This document shows, piece by piece, positions 1 through 7,984 of a DNA stretch of 64,000 nucleotides. A model generated the notes under the pieces. That model searched no databases and had not been told where the DNA came from. It saw only the letters and a list, made by a program, of their open reading frames with translations. The number at the start of each line of letters is the position of its first letter. The first letter of the stretch is position 1. The stretch comes from Bacteroides sp. GTDB taxonomy: Bacteria > Bacteroidota > Bacteroidia > Bacteroidales > UBA7960. The position numbers and the translations under genes were made by a program. The stretch is taken from the NCBI GenBank assembly GCA_036351255.1, contig JAZBOS010000128.1, positions 1 to 64,000 on the forward strand, written 5' to 3'.

Positions 1-101
1 AATTGCAGGGACAGTGCCTGGACTGCCCCTGCAGCTGGATCGCTCCCCCACACCCGGAGCGGTATAACAAATGACACTCAGGCGGGTAAGGGAGGGGAGA
101 A

Positions 102-128
102 ATACATAAAATACATAAAATACATAAA
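102..128. repeat. 9-bp tandem repeat, three copies
   Basis: Three exact copies of the unit ATACATAAA lie just downstream of the end of the DUF3987 gene on the minus strand. The rest of 1-161 shows no gene. The role is unknown; the run is AT-rich, slippage-prone sequence. Confidence 0.8.
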
Positions 129-161
129 ATCACAGTTGTTGTCATTTTTGTGATTTCTCAA

Positions 162-1757
162 TTAAGGGCTTTCATCCTCTTGCCTTTTTCTTTTGTAGGA
201 ATCTCGTTGTTCGCGGTGAACAAAAGCCCTTTTTACAAAACTTTTGATATAATAATCTGCATTCCTCCTGTTTATACCAAGATTATTGGCTATCTCCAGG
301 TAAGCCTGTCGGTTAAATTCAACAGGCAATGCCTCCAGGAATTCTTCCTTCTTGTTCTTGCGGGGGACGGGTCTGGTTTCCTCGGGCAGCTCGGAAAACA
401 CCCTGCCTGAATGCCTGACCAGGACCCTGATCATCGCCGCGGCAATGTCAAAGTCCGTATCGCTGCATTCCAGTCTTGGAGGTAGTTTATCCTGTTCAAG
501 CAGGCGGAGGGCGCTGAGCACCATACAGATCCTGAAGAAGATCAGTCCCAGCCTGCGGACGGTGGCCAGGTAATCCAGCCCCTGCAGGTAAAGGTACTTC
601 TCCTGGATGTCCTTAAAGAATGCGTTGAAGCGTTGCTTTTGCTCGGGGCCCAGGCTGAAGCGGATGTCGGGAGAGCCCTGCAGCCGCTCGAACAACTGGA
701 AGAACTCCTCTCCCAGGCTTACAAAATTATCATCCAGCTCCTGGTCAAGCTTTGGGGCAAACACATCCTTCCACTCCGGGTTCACGTTCATATAATAAAA
801 CATAAAGCGGCTGAACAGTCCGTTCTCGCTGCTGTGGATCAGGTTGCCCACCTGGTTGGGGGTGCCCGAGAGCACCGCGGAAACCCTGGGGGTGTCGATA
901 TCGACATACTCTTTGTCGGTACGCCGGAAATAACTGATGGTCTCGTGGTGAAAGGCCTTGCGAAAACCGTCGCTATAATTTCCGTAATCGGTCTTGAAAG
1001 TCAGCGACAAGGTATCCCCTTCCGTTTCCATTACCAGGCCTTTCCCGTTGTTGTCGGCCAGCAATTGGAAAAAGCCCGTGGTGCTGCTGTTGGCCGGGAT
1101 GAACAGCATCAGCTCGGGGGGCTTGCGGGGCCGGTCGGAGGCGTTCTTCTTCCCTTTCTGATCGTTGTATTCACAGAGTTCCTGCTGGTAACGCTCCTGG
1201 AGGTTCTCGGCTTCCTGGCGCAGGACCCGATGGACCTTCAATACAAGCTTCTTGCAGAGCATCAGCCGGCCTTTACCGGCCGAAGCCCTGGCAGTAACAA
1301 ACAGAAATAAATTGGGATACACCCTGCGTCCGTCGTAAATGCCATAAATCCTGCCCAGGCAGGCACTTAAAGTGGTAATGGAACCCAACAGCAAGAGGTC
1401 CCTTTCCTCATCGGTCTCGGCAACCTCCATCACTTTTTGTAAAAAAACAGGGAAATCACAAACTTTTGGATTACTGTTATTTTTAGGATTTTTAGGATTT
1501 TTAGGATTTCTCCCAAAGGGAAAGGTGGGCATCGGGGTCTCTGATTCCTCCATTTCCTCAGTTTCTGATTCGTTACCGATCCCAGCATTGCCAGCCAGCC
1601 AAAAGAAGGTCTTCAGGGTGACCCCGCCGCGGTTTGATTTCAGGCATTTATCATATTGTTCGCTGGTTTCCGCTTCGGAATAATTCGGATAGAAGCGGCA
1701 CAGCCTAATCACTACGGCAGAAGGATTCTCCCTGATTTCATCCACAAATGCATTCAA
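162..1757 (-). CDS. DUF3987 family ATPase-like protein
   Basis: This 531-residue protein resembles the DUF3987 family, which is common in Bacteroidota and often found on mobile or phage-derived DNA. A degenerate P-loop (ARASAGKGRL, about residue 160) follows a hydrophobic strand, as expected for a RecA-like or helicase-like fold. The N-terminal 80 residues (WLAGNAGIG region) resemble the tail of a primase-C-terminal or VirE-like domain. An in-frame stop lies directly before the ATG, so the N-terminus may be truncated relative to longer family members. A (NPK)n stretch near residue 85 is encoded by a short tandem repeat. No neighbour explains its job, and the DNA substrate is unknown. The family call is from recognition of sequence style, not from a search. 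Confidence 0.7.
   Translation of the reverse strand: MNAFVDEIRENPSAVVIRLCRFYPNYSEAETSEQYDKCLKSNRGGVTLKTFFWLAGNAGIGNESETEEMEESETPMPTFPFGRNPKNPKNPKNNSNPKVCDFPVFLQKVMEVAETDEERDLLLLGSITTLSACLGRIYGIYDGRRVYPNLFLFVTARASAGKGRLMLCKKLVLKVHRVLRQEAENLQERYQQELCEYNDQKGKKNASDRPRKPPELMLFIPANSSTTGFFQLLADNNGKGLVMETEGDTLSLTFKTDYGNYSDGFRKAFHHETISYFRRTDKEYVDIDTPRVSAVLSGTPNQVGNLIHSSENGLFSRFMFYYMNVNPEWKDVFAPKLDQELDDNFVSLGEEFFQLFERLQGSPDIRFSLGPEQKQRFNAFFKDIQEKYLYLQGLDYLATVRRLGLIFFRICMVLSALRLLEQDKLPPRLECSDTDFDIAAAMIRVLVRHSGRVFSELPEETRPVPRKNKKEEFLEALPVEFNRQAYLEIANNLGINRRNADYYIKSFVKRAFVHREQRDSYKRKRQEDESP
1484..1510. repeat. In-frame 9-bp tandem repeat coding Asn-Pro-Lys
   Basis: Repeated TTTTTAGGA-type units within the DUF3987 gene encode NPKNPKNPK on the minus strand. 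The unit is a multiple of three, so copy-number change would not shift the frame. It sits at a likely linker between the N-terminal region and the ATPase-like domain. Confidence 0.7.
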
Positions 1758-2008
1758 ATTTTAATACAATGCACACAAATAAAATAAGGGATCAGGGTTT
1801 AGGGATTAGGTGTTGTATAGCATGACATATTTGACACTTTTTGGGTGTATTTTTTTTCTCTTTCTGAACATTTCCGGATTCAAAGCCTTTTATCTTTACC
1901 AGATTCCCTGCGTGGTTTCACGACAGGGGGTGGACCTGGCCCAAGAAAGAATGCCGAGATGCCGGCGGGTTTATCCTGTTTTGATAAAATTTTAAACTGC
2001 CAATAAAA

Positions 2009-2488
2009 ATGAGTTTAAGAGGACAGACTTTTCAAAAAGTGGACGTCGCAGTAACCAACTGGATGGCTGACAACGGGCTTTTCCTGCTGAGGATCAGCAT
2101 TGGGATTATCTTTTTCTGGTTCGGGGCATTAAAATTTTTTGACGGGCTGAGCCCGGCTGAAGACATTGCAGTAAAAACCATTGACGTCCTGACATTCAAT
2201 CTATTGCCTGAAAACCTGATCCTTTATATCCTGGCCACCTGGGAAGTCCTGATCGGCATCGGGCTCTTGTTTAACCTGTTCTTAAGGGAAACCCTCCTTT
2301 TGCTTTACCTGCAAATGTTAGGTACTTTTACGCCGGTATTTCTTTTCCCCTCGGAGGTTTTCCACATTTTTCCCTACTCGCTGACGCTGGAAGGTCAGTA
2401 TATTATCAAGAATCTTGTGGTCGTATCGGCGGGGATTGTCCTGGGGGCAACGGTCAGAGGGGCCAGGATACAAAAAAACAGCCATTAA
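2009..2488 (+). CDS. DoxX/DUF417-like small membrane protein
   Basis: A 159-residue integral membrane protein with about four hydrophobic segments, beginning with a WMADNGLFLLRISIGIIFFW segment typical of the DoxX/YkgB (DUF417) group. A GALKF motif follows the first membrane helix, as in that group. The family has been linked to redox or stress functions in some bacteria, but no reaction can be assigned here. It stands alone, with the palindrome-rich cluster downstream. The start is an ATG after an AT-rich leader with no clear Shine-Dalgarno site. Confidence 0.7.
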   Translation: MSLRGQTFQKVDVAVTNWMADNGLFLLRISIGIIFFWFGALKFFDGLSPAEDIAVKTIDVLTFNLLPENLILYILATWEVLIGIGLLFNLFLRETLLLLYLQMLGTFTPVFLFPSEVFHIFPYSLTLEGQYIIKNLVVVSAGIVLGATVRGARIQKNSH

Positions 2489-3058
2489 GTTTAGCAGGGA
2501 AAGATGTCTCCCGGTTTGATTGGAACACCTTCCCGGCTGAGCGGGAATTGCATTTCCGCTCTGAACAATGCAGAATTTGAAATTCTGCAAAAGTGAATGG
2601 CTTTGGTAAACCAGATCATATAAATACAAATAATCCATTTTTAGAGCGGCATTACAAATACTGCTCAGCCGGAACTTGCAGAGGCGTAATGCATTGCGTC
2701 TTTACCTTAAGGTGAGCCCGGTAAAAAATGCCAGGCTAATTTATTTCCGAGGCTGCCCCAGATCAATAGCCGTAGACTTCAGGCTGCGGAATGGGAGGGA
2801 AGCACTAAATGGGGTTTTAACCCAAAATGAATCGTAGGTTTGGGCTAAAGCCCCGATGCGGGGGGCATTGGGATACCCGGCATAAATGCCGGGCCTATTT
2901 ATTTCCGGGCATTGGCACCCGGTTATAAATGCCGGGCCTATTGATTTTCGTGTTTGGCTGGGGTCATTCGTTTTGGCCTTCAGGCTGCGGAAACAATGGG
3001 CACCCCTTGTTTAAATCTTTGGAGCCTTCCCGGGGGGAGCCTTTAAACCGTCCGATGG
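2489..3058. repeat. Intergenic cluster of REP-like palindromes
   Basis: No gene is visible in these 570 bases. At least six palindromes occur: an imperfect GAGCGG-type palindrome at 2539-2561, a perfect odd palindrome at 2569-2589 (TGCAGAATTT arms), one centred on ATGCAT near 2682-2700, GGGCTAAAGCCC at 2842-2853, CCCGGCAT arms at 2876-2893, and a variant at 2918-2936. Two 18-base segments (2882-2899 and 2924-2941) are identical, and CTTCAGGCTGCGGAA occurs at 2777-2791 and 2978-2992. The layout resembles REP/BIME arrays mobilised by RAYT transposases, but no RAYT gene is present in the window. Confidence 0.75.
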
Positions 3059-4780
3059 TCAGGGCTTATGCTGTTTCTCCCGGATCAGCCTCATGCCCTG
3101 GCGGGCATAGAACCGTACCTCCCAGTTCGGATCGTGGGTGGCTTCTTCAAGGTAAGGCAGTGCATCGTCGGGAAGGGTCTCGAGAAGGAGGTTGACAGCA
3201 TCCATTCTTACCCTTTGTCTTTCATCCTTCAGGGATTCATAGACATAGGGTTTGGCAGCTTCAGGATCGAGGCGCATCATGGCTTGCAGGGTGGCGGTAT
3301 AATGATGCCACACCGTGTCCTGCAGCCTTTTTTCCAGGTAGGGCATGATGCTGATGCATCCCATCTTACTCAGGGCCGTGAGGAGGACATCCTGCCTGAT
3401 GCCTTGTCCGGGATTTTCGAGAATGTACAGCAAGGTATCTGTGGCCTCCCGGGCTGCCAGGTCACCCAGTCCCTGGATGGCAGATTCCGTGATCCCCGGC
3501 TCGGGATCGTCCAGGGTCCCGATCAGTGAGGGTATGGCTTCCCTGATGCCATATTTGGCGGCAGCCTGAATGGCAAATTGCCTGACATCCGGGTCGGGGT
3601 CCTCCATTAACTCGAAAAAATCAGGGTATGCCTGCTGGCCCATTGACAGGAGTTCGGCGAAAGGTTCGAAGCTGCGGTAACGGCGGGGCTGTTCCCTGCG
3701 TATCTCCCCGATCAACGCATTTGCCCTCTCCCTGGAATAGGGTTTGCTGGCCAGGACATCCCTGTTTCCTTGCGGGCTCAGATCCACCCAGAACAAGGAT
3801 AAGCTCATGAAAATGAAGGCGTAAAGGGCAATTACCACGCCGGCCTCTTTCCTGCTCTCGGGGCGGTTTTTTTGAATGACCAGCCGGGCCGGTGCTTTTA
3901 TTATTTTATTCAAAAGGCCAGGGATTGGAAAGAGAAAAGGAGTCCTGTTGCGGTATTCATCATAATCATCCCCGGCGCGTTCTTTCATTTTTATCTCTTC
4001 GAGCAGGCAGATGCCGATGATCACCAGGGTGGAGAGCAGCCAGGGCAGGGTGCCGTTCCAGCCCCAGCTTTTTTTCATCTCATTCAGCAGGGGTCCGTAA
4101 AGCATCAGTCCGTAACTCCAGATGATCCATCCCAGGTATTGCGGATGGCGTGAATATTTATAGATCCAGTGTTTGGCCACTTTCTGCCTGCCGAAGCGGG
4201 CCTGTAACCAGGCAAACACTCCAAGCACAAAAATGAAGGCTCCCGTCAGCATGAACAGATAAACCAGGAAATCGCGGGCATACCAGTTGAAAAGGCCGAA
4301 GCACCACATAAGGATCCAGTAGGGGATGAGGACCACCTTGCCCAGGTCGACCAGGGCGAGTGAGATATCCAGGAAAGGAAACAGGATCACATTGAAAAGG
4401 CCCAATCCTGCCAGGTAAAACATGCTGTGGGCAAAGGTGGCGAAAACAGGCAGGAAGAGGGCCACGCCCCCCGCCATGGCCCAGCCGGTTTTGCGGGTAG
4501 TGAATCCCAGGATGATGAACAATACGATCAGTCCCAGGCAAATATAACCGATCAGGCGGATGGCATAGGCCTGGTAGAATAATTCGATACGCATGGCGTC
4601 ATAGGCCGGATCGGAACCCGGGGTATGAACCATGGCCTGGATCAACTGGTCCATCAGCCTGGGAAGTTCGGTAAAGGCAAACATCAGCCCAATAGAAAAT
4701 ACAACAGCCAACAGGAATAGCCCGGTGTTTTCAAGGATCTTGTTGCGCATAATATTCTTCTTTAAGGATACCCGAAACAA
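3059..4780 (-). CDS. Membrane methyltransferase-like protein fused to HEAT repeats
   Basis: A 573-residue protein in two parts. Residues 1-320 contain about seven membrane helices ending in an isoprenylcysteine/phospholipid methyltransferase-like signature: RHPQYLG at 211-217, a Glu-Glu pair at 261-262, then DYDEYRNRTPFLFP. In that superfamily these residues bind S-adenosylmethionine near the membrane surface. Residues 370-573 form HEAT-like repeats (for example DPDPDVRQFAIQAAAKYG), a protein-binding solenoid facing one side of the membrane. The likely role is methylation of a lipid or membrane-associated substrate chosen by the HEAT region; this is inference. An alternative start at Met11 (4750) is possible. 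The gene is monocistronic. Confidence 0.7.
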   Translation of the reverse strand: MFRVSLKKNIMRNKILENTGLFLLAVVFSIGLMFAFTELPRLMDQLIQAMVHTPGSDPAYDAMRIELFYQAYAIRLIGYICLGLIVLFIILGFTTRKTGWAMAGGVALFLPVFATFAHSMFYLAGLGLFNVILFPFLDISLALVDLGKVVLIPYWILMWCFGLFNWYARDFLVYLFMLTGAFIFVLGVFAWLQARFGRQKVAKHWIYKYSRHPQYLGWIIWSYGLMLYGPLLNEMKKSWGWNGTLPWLLSTLVIIGICLLEEIKMKERAGDDYDEYRNRTPFLFPIPGLLNKIIKAPARLVIQKNRPESRKEAGVVIALYAFIFMSLSLFWVDLSPQGNRDVLASKPYSRERANALIGEIRREQPRRYRSFEPFAELLSMGQQAYPDFFELMEDPDPDVRQFAIQAAAKYGIREAIPSLIGTLDDPEPGITESAIQGLGDLAAREATDTLLYILENPGQGIRQDVLLTALSKMGCISIMPYLEKRLQDTVWHHYTATLQAMMRLDPEAAKPYVYESLKDERQRVRMDAVNLLLETLPDDALPYLEEATHDPNWEVRFYARQGMRLIREKQHKP

Positions 4781-5064
4781 CAGGCGGTAAGATTGGTGGA
4801 CAAGGACCCAGGTGAACCAGTAAAGGCGAAGTTTTTCCGGTAATTTCGATGACTTTCATTAGGAGGGGCTGTCATCGTTTTCCTGGTTTTCCCCTTGTTA
4901 CCACTGCCTGCAAAAAAAATATAAGATGCAGAACACCACTAATTTACGAAATCCTGGGAAAAAACCTTTAAAAAAGAGCGGAAAGAAGAAACCCTTTATC
5001 GTTTTCGGGGAAGGCCGGAAACTGTGGGGTAATGATGAAAGCGTTTTTCAGGAGAAGTGAGATT

Positions 5065-5487
5065 TCATGTTCCCGCCGGTACAATGTCCTCGGGCTCAAC
5101 CGTAAAGGTGTACACTGCAAAACCGCCATCGCGTCTTCCGCCATCCCCTCCTAAGATATCAAAAGTCCAGTTTGAACGGTTCATGTAATCCTTACTGATG
5201 ATTAAAGTATCATTAATTTCCATTGTCAGGGTCTCAAACCAGAACAGGAACTCATTACCCCTGTCGAAGGCCTCTCCTACGTTGTGGCTATCAAAGAACA
5301 GTCCATTCATCTGGGGTGGGATGATTTTTACCTGGGCATCAGGTGTATTGTAAAAGGAAACATAACGAACGACAATTTCGTAATCCGAGCGGTTGTCCAC
5401 AAAGAACAGGTCTTTGGTCTCCGGTTCACAGCTTGCGAAAAAAACAGGCAGGAAAAATAGCAGGGCGTAAGCTTTCATTTTTTTCAT
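5065..5487 (-). CDS. Hypothetical lipoprotein
   Basis: A 140-residue protein with a short hydrophobic N-terminus and a lipobox-like FFASC, so it should be lipidated at Cys20 and anchored to a membrane. The mature part is rich in aromatic and acidic residues and looks beta-rich. I do not recognise the family. It is a single gene bordered downstream by a gene-free stretch and upstream by a repeat island. Nothing in the sequence points to a partner or a function. Confidence 0.6.
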   Translation of the reverse strand: MKKMKAYALLFFLPVFFASCEPETKDLFFVDNRSDYEIVVRYVSFYNTPDAQVKIIPPQMNGLFFDSHNVGEAFDRGNEFLFWFETLTMEINDTLIISKDYMNRSNWTFDILGGDGGRRDGGFAVYTFTVEPEDIVPAGT

Positions 5488-5580
5488 GGCAATGGTATTT
5501 TACAGCCAATCAGGCTTTTCGATGCTTAAAAGTAAACATTTATTGAATACCGGAAATTGAATTACACGGATGAATTGCAA

Positions 5581-5612
5581 GGGGCAAGGGGCAAGGGGCG
5601 TGGGGCATGGGG
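5581..5612 (+). repeat. Five GGGG runs with 3-nt spacers (G-quadruplex candidate)
   Basis: Five runs of four G are separated by CAA, CAA, CGT and CAT. This matches the textbook four-tetrad, short-loop G-quadruplex pattern on the plus strand. It lies between a lipoprotein gene and a universal stress gene, both on the minus strand. Confidence 0.85.
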
Positions 5613-5728
5613 AACGAAGAGGCGAGGACGCGAAAGTAGCAGGCAGTAGAAAGTAAGCAGTAAAAAGTAAGAAGCAAAGGCCAGTGGATCCGGGGAATCC
5701 GCCCAAATCCGTGTAATTTTTTTTCGCG

Positions 5729-5770
5729 ATGATCCGCGTTGAACGCAGTTCATCCGTGGCATCCGCGTTC
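5729..5770. repeat. 42-bp dispersed repeat, copy 1
   Basis: Identical over 42 bases to 7943-7984. It begins ATGATCCGCGTTGAACGCAG and contains the smaller motif GCATCCGCGTT. Internal half-repeats (ATCCGCGTT twice and CATCCGTGG once) suggest it grew by duplication. Confidence 0.9.
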
Positions 5771-5945
5771 AAGAAAATGAAAAATGAAGAATGGCATGGG
5801 GCACCTGACGCCTGAAATCAAAGGACCTCCCCCCAACCCCCTCGCCTGAGGCGAGACAAGCTATCCAAAGGGGGAGTAACCCCCGAAACCTGAAATCCGC
5901 TGGTTAGCGGACAAGCTCTGAAACCAGAAACCCTCAACCTTAACC

Positions 5946-5975
5946 TTAAGCCTGCCTGCCGGCAGGCAGGCTTAA
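5946..5975. repeat. Perfect 30-bp palindrome (TTAAGCCTGCCTGCC arms)
   Basis: A perfect inverted repeat with 15-base arms and no loop, ending 7 bases before the stop codon of the universal stress gene on the minus strand. It could form a hairpin in the usp mRNA 3' region and may act as a terminator or stabiliser, but no T-run follows on the minus side. Related CCTGCCTGC arms appear at 45676-45716. Confidence 0.85.
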
Positions 5976-5982
5976 CCTCAAC

Positions 5983-6825
5983 CTAAAAGTTCTCCCTCAC
6001 GAGGGGCTTTGCGTGCAGGCTCAGCACGGGGATGGGGGAGCGGTTGACCATCTGCTGGGCGAAGGGGCCCAGGAAGATGTTGTGGGGGGCGAATTCCTGT
6101 TCGGTCATGATGGAGATCAGGTCGGCATCCACCTTCCTGGCATATTCGATGGCCGCGGTGGTGAGGTTTTCGGCCTGGGCATCATTGAGCACCATGTCGA
6201 GGCCTGCCATTTCGACCAGGCGCAGGGCGGCGTGGGTGTTGCTGTCGACCTTTTCGCGGGTGCTTGGGGTGCCGCTGCTGTAAAGAGAGAGCAGGTGTAT
6301 GCGTGCCCCGTATTGTTTGGCCAGGTCGAGGGTGAGGGGCAGTTTCTGGACCGTCTCGGGGGTGCTGTCGATGGGGATCACCACCCGCTGGAGGTTGCGG
6401 TGGATGTCGTAGCCCTTGCGGACGGTGATGACGGGGATCATGCAGGTAGCCACCACGCGGTAGCTGTCGGTGCCCACCCAGTACTCCTCAAAGCCCGAGA
6501 GGCCGTGAGCGCCCATTACCACCAGCCAGGCATCGGAGTATTTGGCCTGGTTTGAGATTTCCTGGTGGACTTTGCCTTCGCGCACGGTATATTCGATGCG
6601 GCCGGGGAAGTCCTGCCGGCGCTTGGCCACCAGGGTCTCGAACTGCTGATGAATGCTTTCGGGTGTGGGCTTTTCGCCTGCCGCCAGGGGAACCTCGTAG
6701 TCGAGGTGTTTCTGCACATTGATCAGAATCAGGTCGCTGTTGGTTTTCCTGGCCACGTTGAGGGCATACCCGAAGGCCAGGATGGACGTTTTGGAAAAAT
6801 CGATGCCTACGACAATGTTTTTCAT
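5983..6825 (-). CDS. Tandem universal stress protein
   Basis: A 280-residue cytoplasmic protein made of two UspA domains (about 1-145 and 150-280). Domain 1 starts MKNIVVGIDFSK and has the nucleotide-binding loop GAHGLSGFEEYWVGTDSYRV; domain 2 ends with GPFAQQMVNRSPIPVLSL, where the GxHG loop is degraded. So domain 1 may bind ATP and domain 2 probably does not. Such proteins help cells survive starvation or energy stress, by mechanisms that are mostly unknown. It is a single gene with the clearest promoter in the window (6915-6945) and a leader of about 80 bases. Confidence 0.9.
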   Translation of the reverse strand: MKNIVVGIDFSKTSILAFGYALNVARKTNSDLILINVQKHLDYEVPLAAGEKPTPESIHQQFETLVAKRRQDFPGRIEYTVREGKVHQEISNQAKYSDAWLVVMGAHGLSGFEEYWVGTDSYRVVATCMIPVITVRKGYDIHRNLQRVVIPIDSTPETVQKLPLTLDLAKQYGARIHLLSLYSSGTPSTREKVDSNTHAALRLVEMAGLDMVLNDAQAENLTTAAIEYARKVDADLISIMTEQEFAPHNIFLGPFAQQMVNRSPIPVLSLHAKPLVRENF

Positions 6826-6914
6826 AACGCATGGTATTTAAGAACGATCCGGCTTCAGGAGGGCAGGCCGGAGGGTGTGTTTTCCCGGATGACTGGCCAG
6901 CTGGTGGCCATGAT

Positions 6915-6945
6915 CAAATATAGGATAAATTATGCATTTATCAAA
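6915..6945 (-). promoter_or_regulatory. Bacteroidota-type promoter for usp
   Basis: On the minus strand TTTG (6942-6945) is followed after 19 bases by TATATTTG (6915-6922). This matches the -33 TTTG / -7 TAnnTTTG consensus known for the Bacteroides primary sigma factor. Expected transcription start is near 6908, about 83 bases before the usp ATG. Confidence 0.7.
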
Positions 6946-7010
6946 AACAGGATCTTCGTTTGCCGGTTTGGTGTTTTCCTGTGTCCTGGTAATGAGCAGG
7001 ATGAAAGTCC

Positions 7011-7448
7011 TCAGGCTTCGCAACGTCGTTTCAGTTCCTCCAGTGCAGGTGGAAAATTCTGATGCATGTGGTCGATCATTTCTTCGGTGGTATCCACGCT
7101 GGTCTCCAGCAGGGTATACCCGAAGCGGGGTGTCAGGCGGTAGGATTCAATGGCACCTGACCACTTCAGGGTTTCTTCGTCGAGGGGCTCGTTGTGGAAG
7201 TCTATCACCACGCCCAAATGCCTGAAGGCCACGTACTCGTTCTCAATGTACTGGTCCACCTGGCTGTACATCCCTTCGCCATTGGAGGCCATGAACCGGA
7301 CCTTTGCGCCGGGAAAGATGTCGCCTTCGATGTAGGTGCCCTCGCAAAAGGGTTTGGTCCACTGGGGATAGCTCTCTTTTCCCCACAGTTGTTGCCAGAT
7401 TTTTTCGGCGCTTGCCCGGATAGCTATCTCGAAGGTCAGGGTTTTCAT
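7011..7448 (-). CDS. SRPBCC (START/AHSA1-like) domain protein
   Basis: A 145-residue protein with the compact SRPBCC pattern: a beta strand MKTLTFEIAI, helix ASAEKIWQQLW, then a curved sheet and a long C-terminal helix (FPPALEELKRRCEA). The fold makes a hydrophobic pocket for small ligands; the ligand is not predictable. It is followed upstream on the same strand by a DUF1801 protein with a 13-base gap, so they are probably co-transcribed. The pairing of SRPBCC and DUF1801 proteins is common in bacteria. Confidence 0.8.
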   Translation of the reverse strand: MKTLTFEIAIRASAEKIWQQLWGKESYPQWTKPFCEGTYIEGDIFPGAKVRFMASNGEGMYSQVDQYIENEYVAFRHLGVVIDFHNEPLDEETLKWSGAIESYRLTPRFGYTLLETSVDTTEEMIDHMHQNFPPALEELKRRCEA

Positions 7449-7461
7449 CTGTTTGGGTTTG

Positions 7462-7917
7462 TCAGCGTTTCAGTTCTTTCTGGTAGATTTCAATCCATTG
7501 CGCAGGGGTCATTTTGGCCGCCAGCTGACCAATCAGGTCGAAGGGGATGTGTTCGGGTTTCTTAAAGCGGATACAGCTCTTGCCCATATCGAGCTTCACC
7601 TTTGCGTATCTGGCATATTCGCTGGTGAACCAGTTCAGCAGGTCGGGAGCGGCATAGATACCCATATGATAGATCGAAATGGTATTCTTTTGTGAGGCAA
7701 TGCTGATAAATGGCAGGGGTTGCCTGGGGTCGACGTGATATCCCCCGGGATATATGGCATGGGGCACCACATAGCTGATCATGCCGTAGGAGATCACTTC
7801 TTCAAAGCCTTCTGGCAGGTTGTCGAGGATGACCTTGCGGAGATGGGAAACAGCGGCTTTCCTTTCTTCGGGAAGCTGCGAAATATATTCTTCGGGGGTG
7901 GTGGCGTGGATTTGCAT
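7462..7917 (-). CDS. DUF1801 domain protein
   Basis: A 151-residue protein starting MQIHATTPEEYISQLP. It has the DUF1801 hallmarks: an N-terminal EERK-containing helix, EEVISYGMISYV, an exposed KNTISIYHMG strand, and the late KSCIRFKKPEHIPFDLI segment. The fold is known but its biochemical role is not. The reading frame stays open upstream to 8025, but that extension is encoded by the 42-bp dispersed repeat at 7943-7984, so I place the start at 7917. It probably forms an operon with the SRPBCC gene. Confidence 0.8.
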   Translation of the reverse strand: MQIHATTPEEYISQLPEERKAAVSHLRKVILDNLPEGFEEVISYGMISYVVPHAIYPGGYHVDPRQPLPFISIASQKNTISIYHMGIYAAPDLLNWFTSEYARYAKVKLDMGKSCIRFKKPEHIPFDLIGQLAAKMTPAQWIEIYQKELKR

Positions 7918-7942
7918 AATCAAATGTAATGAAAAGTCTTTA

Positions 7943-7984
7943 ATGATCCGCGTTGAACGCAGTTCATCCGTGGCATCCGCGTTC
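7943..7984. repeat. 42-bp dispersed repeat, copy 2
   Basis: Identical to 5729-5770 over 42 bases and in the same orientation. The two copies lie upstream of different genes, so identity comes from the repeat itself and not from gene duplication. Confidence 0.9.

Larger units (their letters stand above)
5488..5982. repeat. Composite intergenic repeat island
   Basis: This 495-base gap has no credible gene. In order it holds: a G-run array (5581-5612), a purine-rich AGTAAGCAGTA-type stretch (about 5637-5680), one copy of the 42-bp dispersed repeat (5729-5770), an ACCTGAAACC-type stretch (about 5885-5940), and a perfect 30-bp palindrome (5946-5975). Each module recurs elsewhere in the window in other combinations. 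Confidence 0.75.

Noticed and set aside
633-1310. 225-codon ORF opposite the DUF3987 gene
   Set aside because: It lies antisense within a well-supported gene and has no domain signature.
162-1757. DUF3987 gene as proof of a prophage or integrative element
   Set aside because: No integrase, relaxase or phage structural gene is present in the following 60 kb.
1810-1995. 61-codon ORF with a hydrophobic start upstream of the DoxX gene
   Set aside because: The second half is low-quality sequence and there is no recognisable domain or promoter; it appears to be chance in an AT-rich leader.
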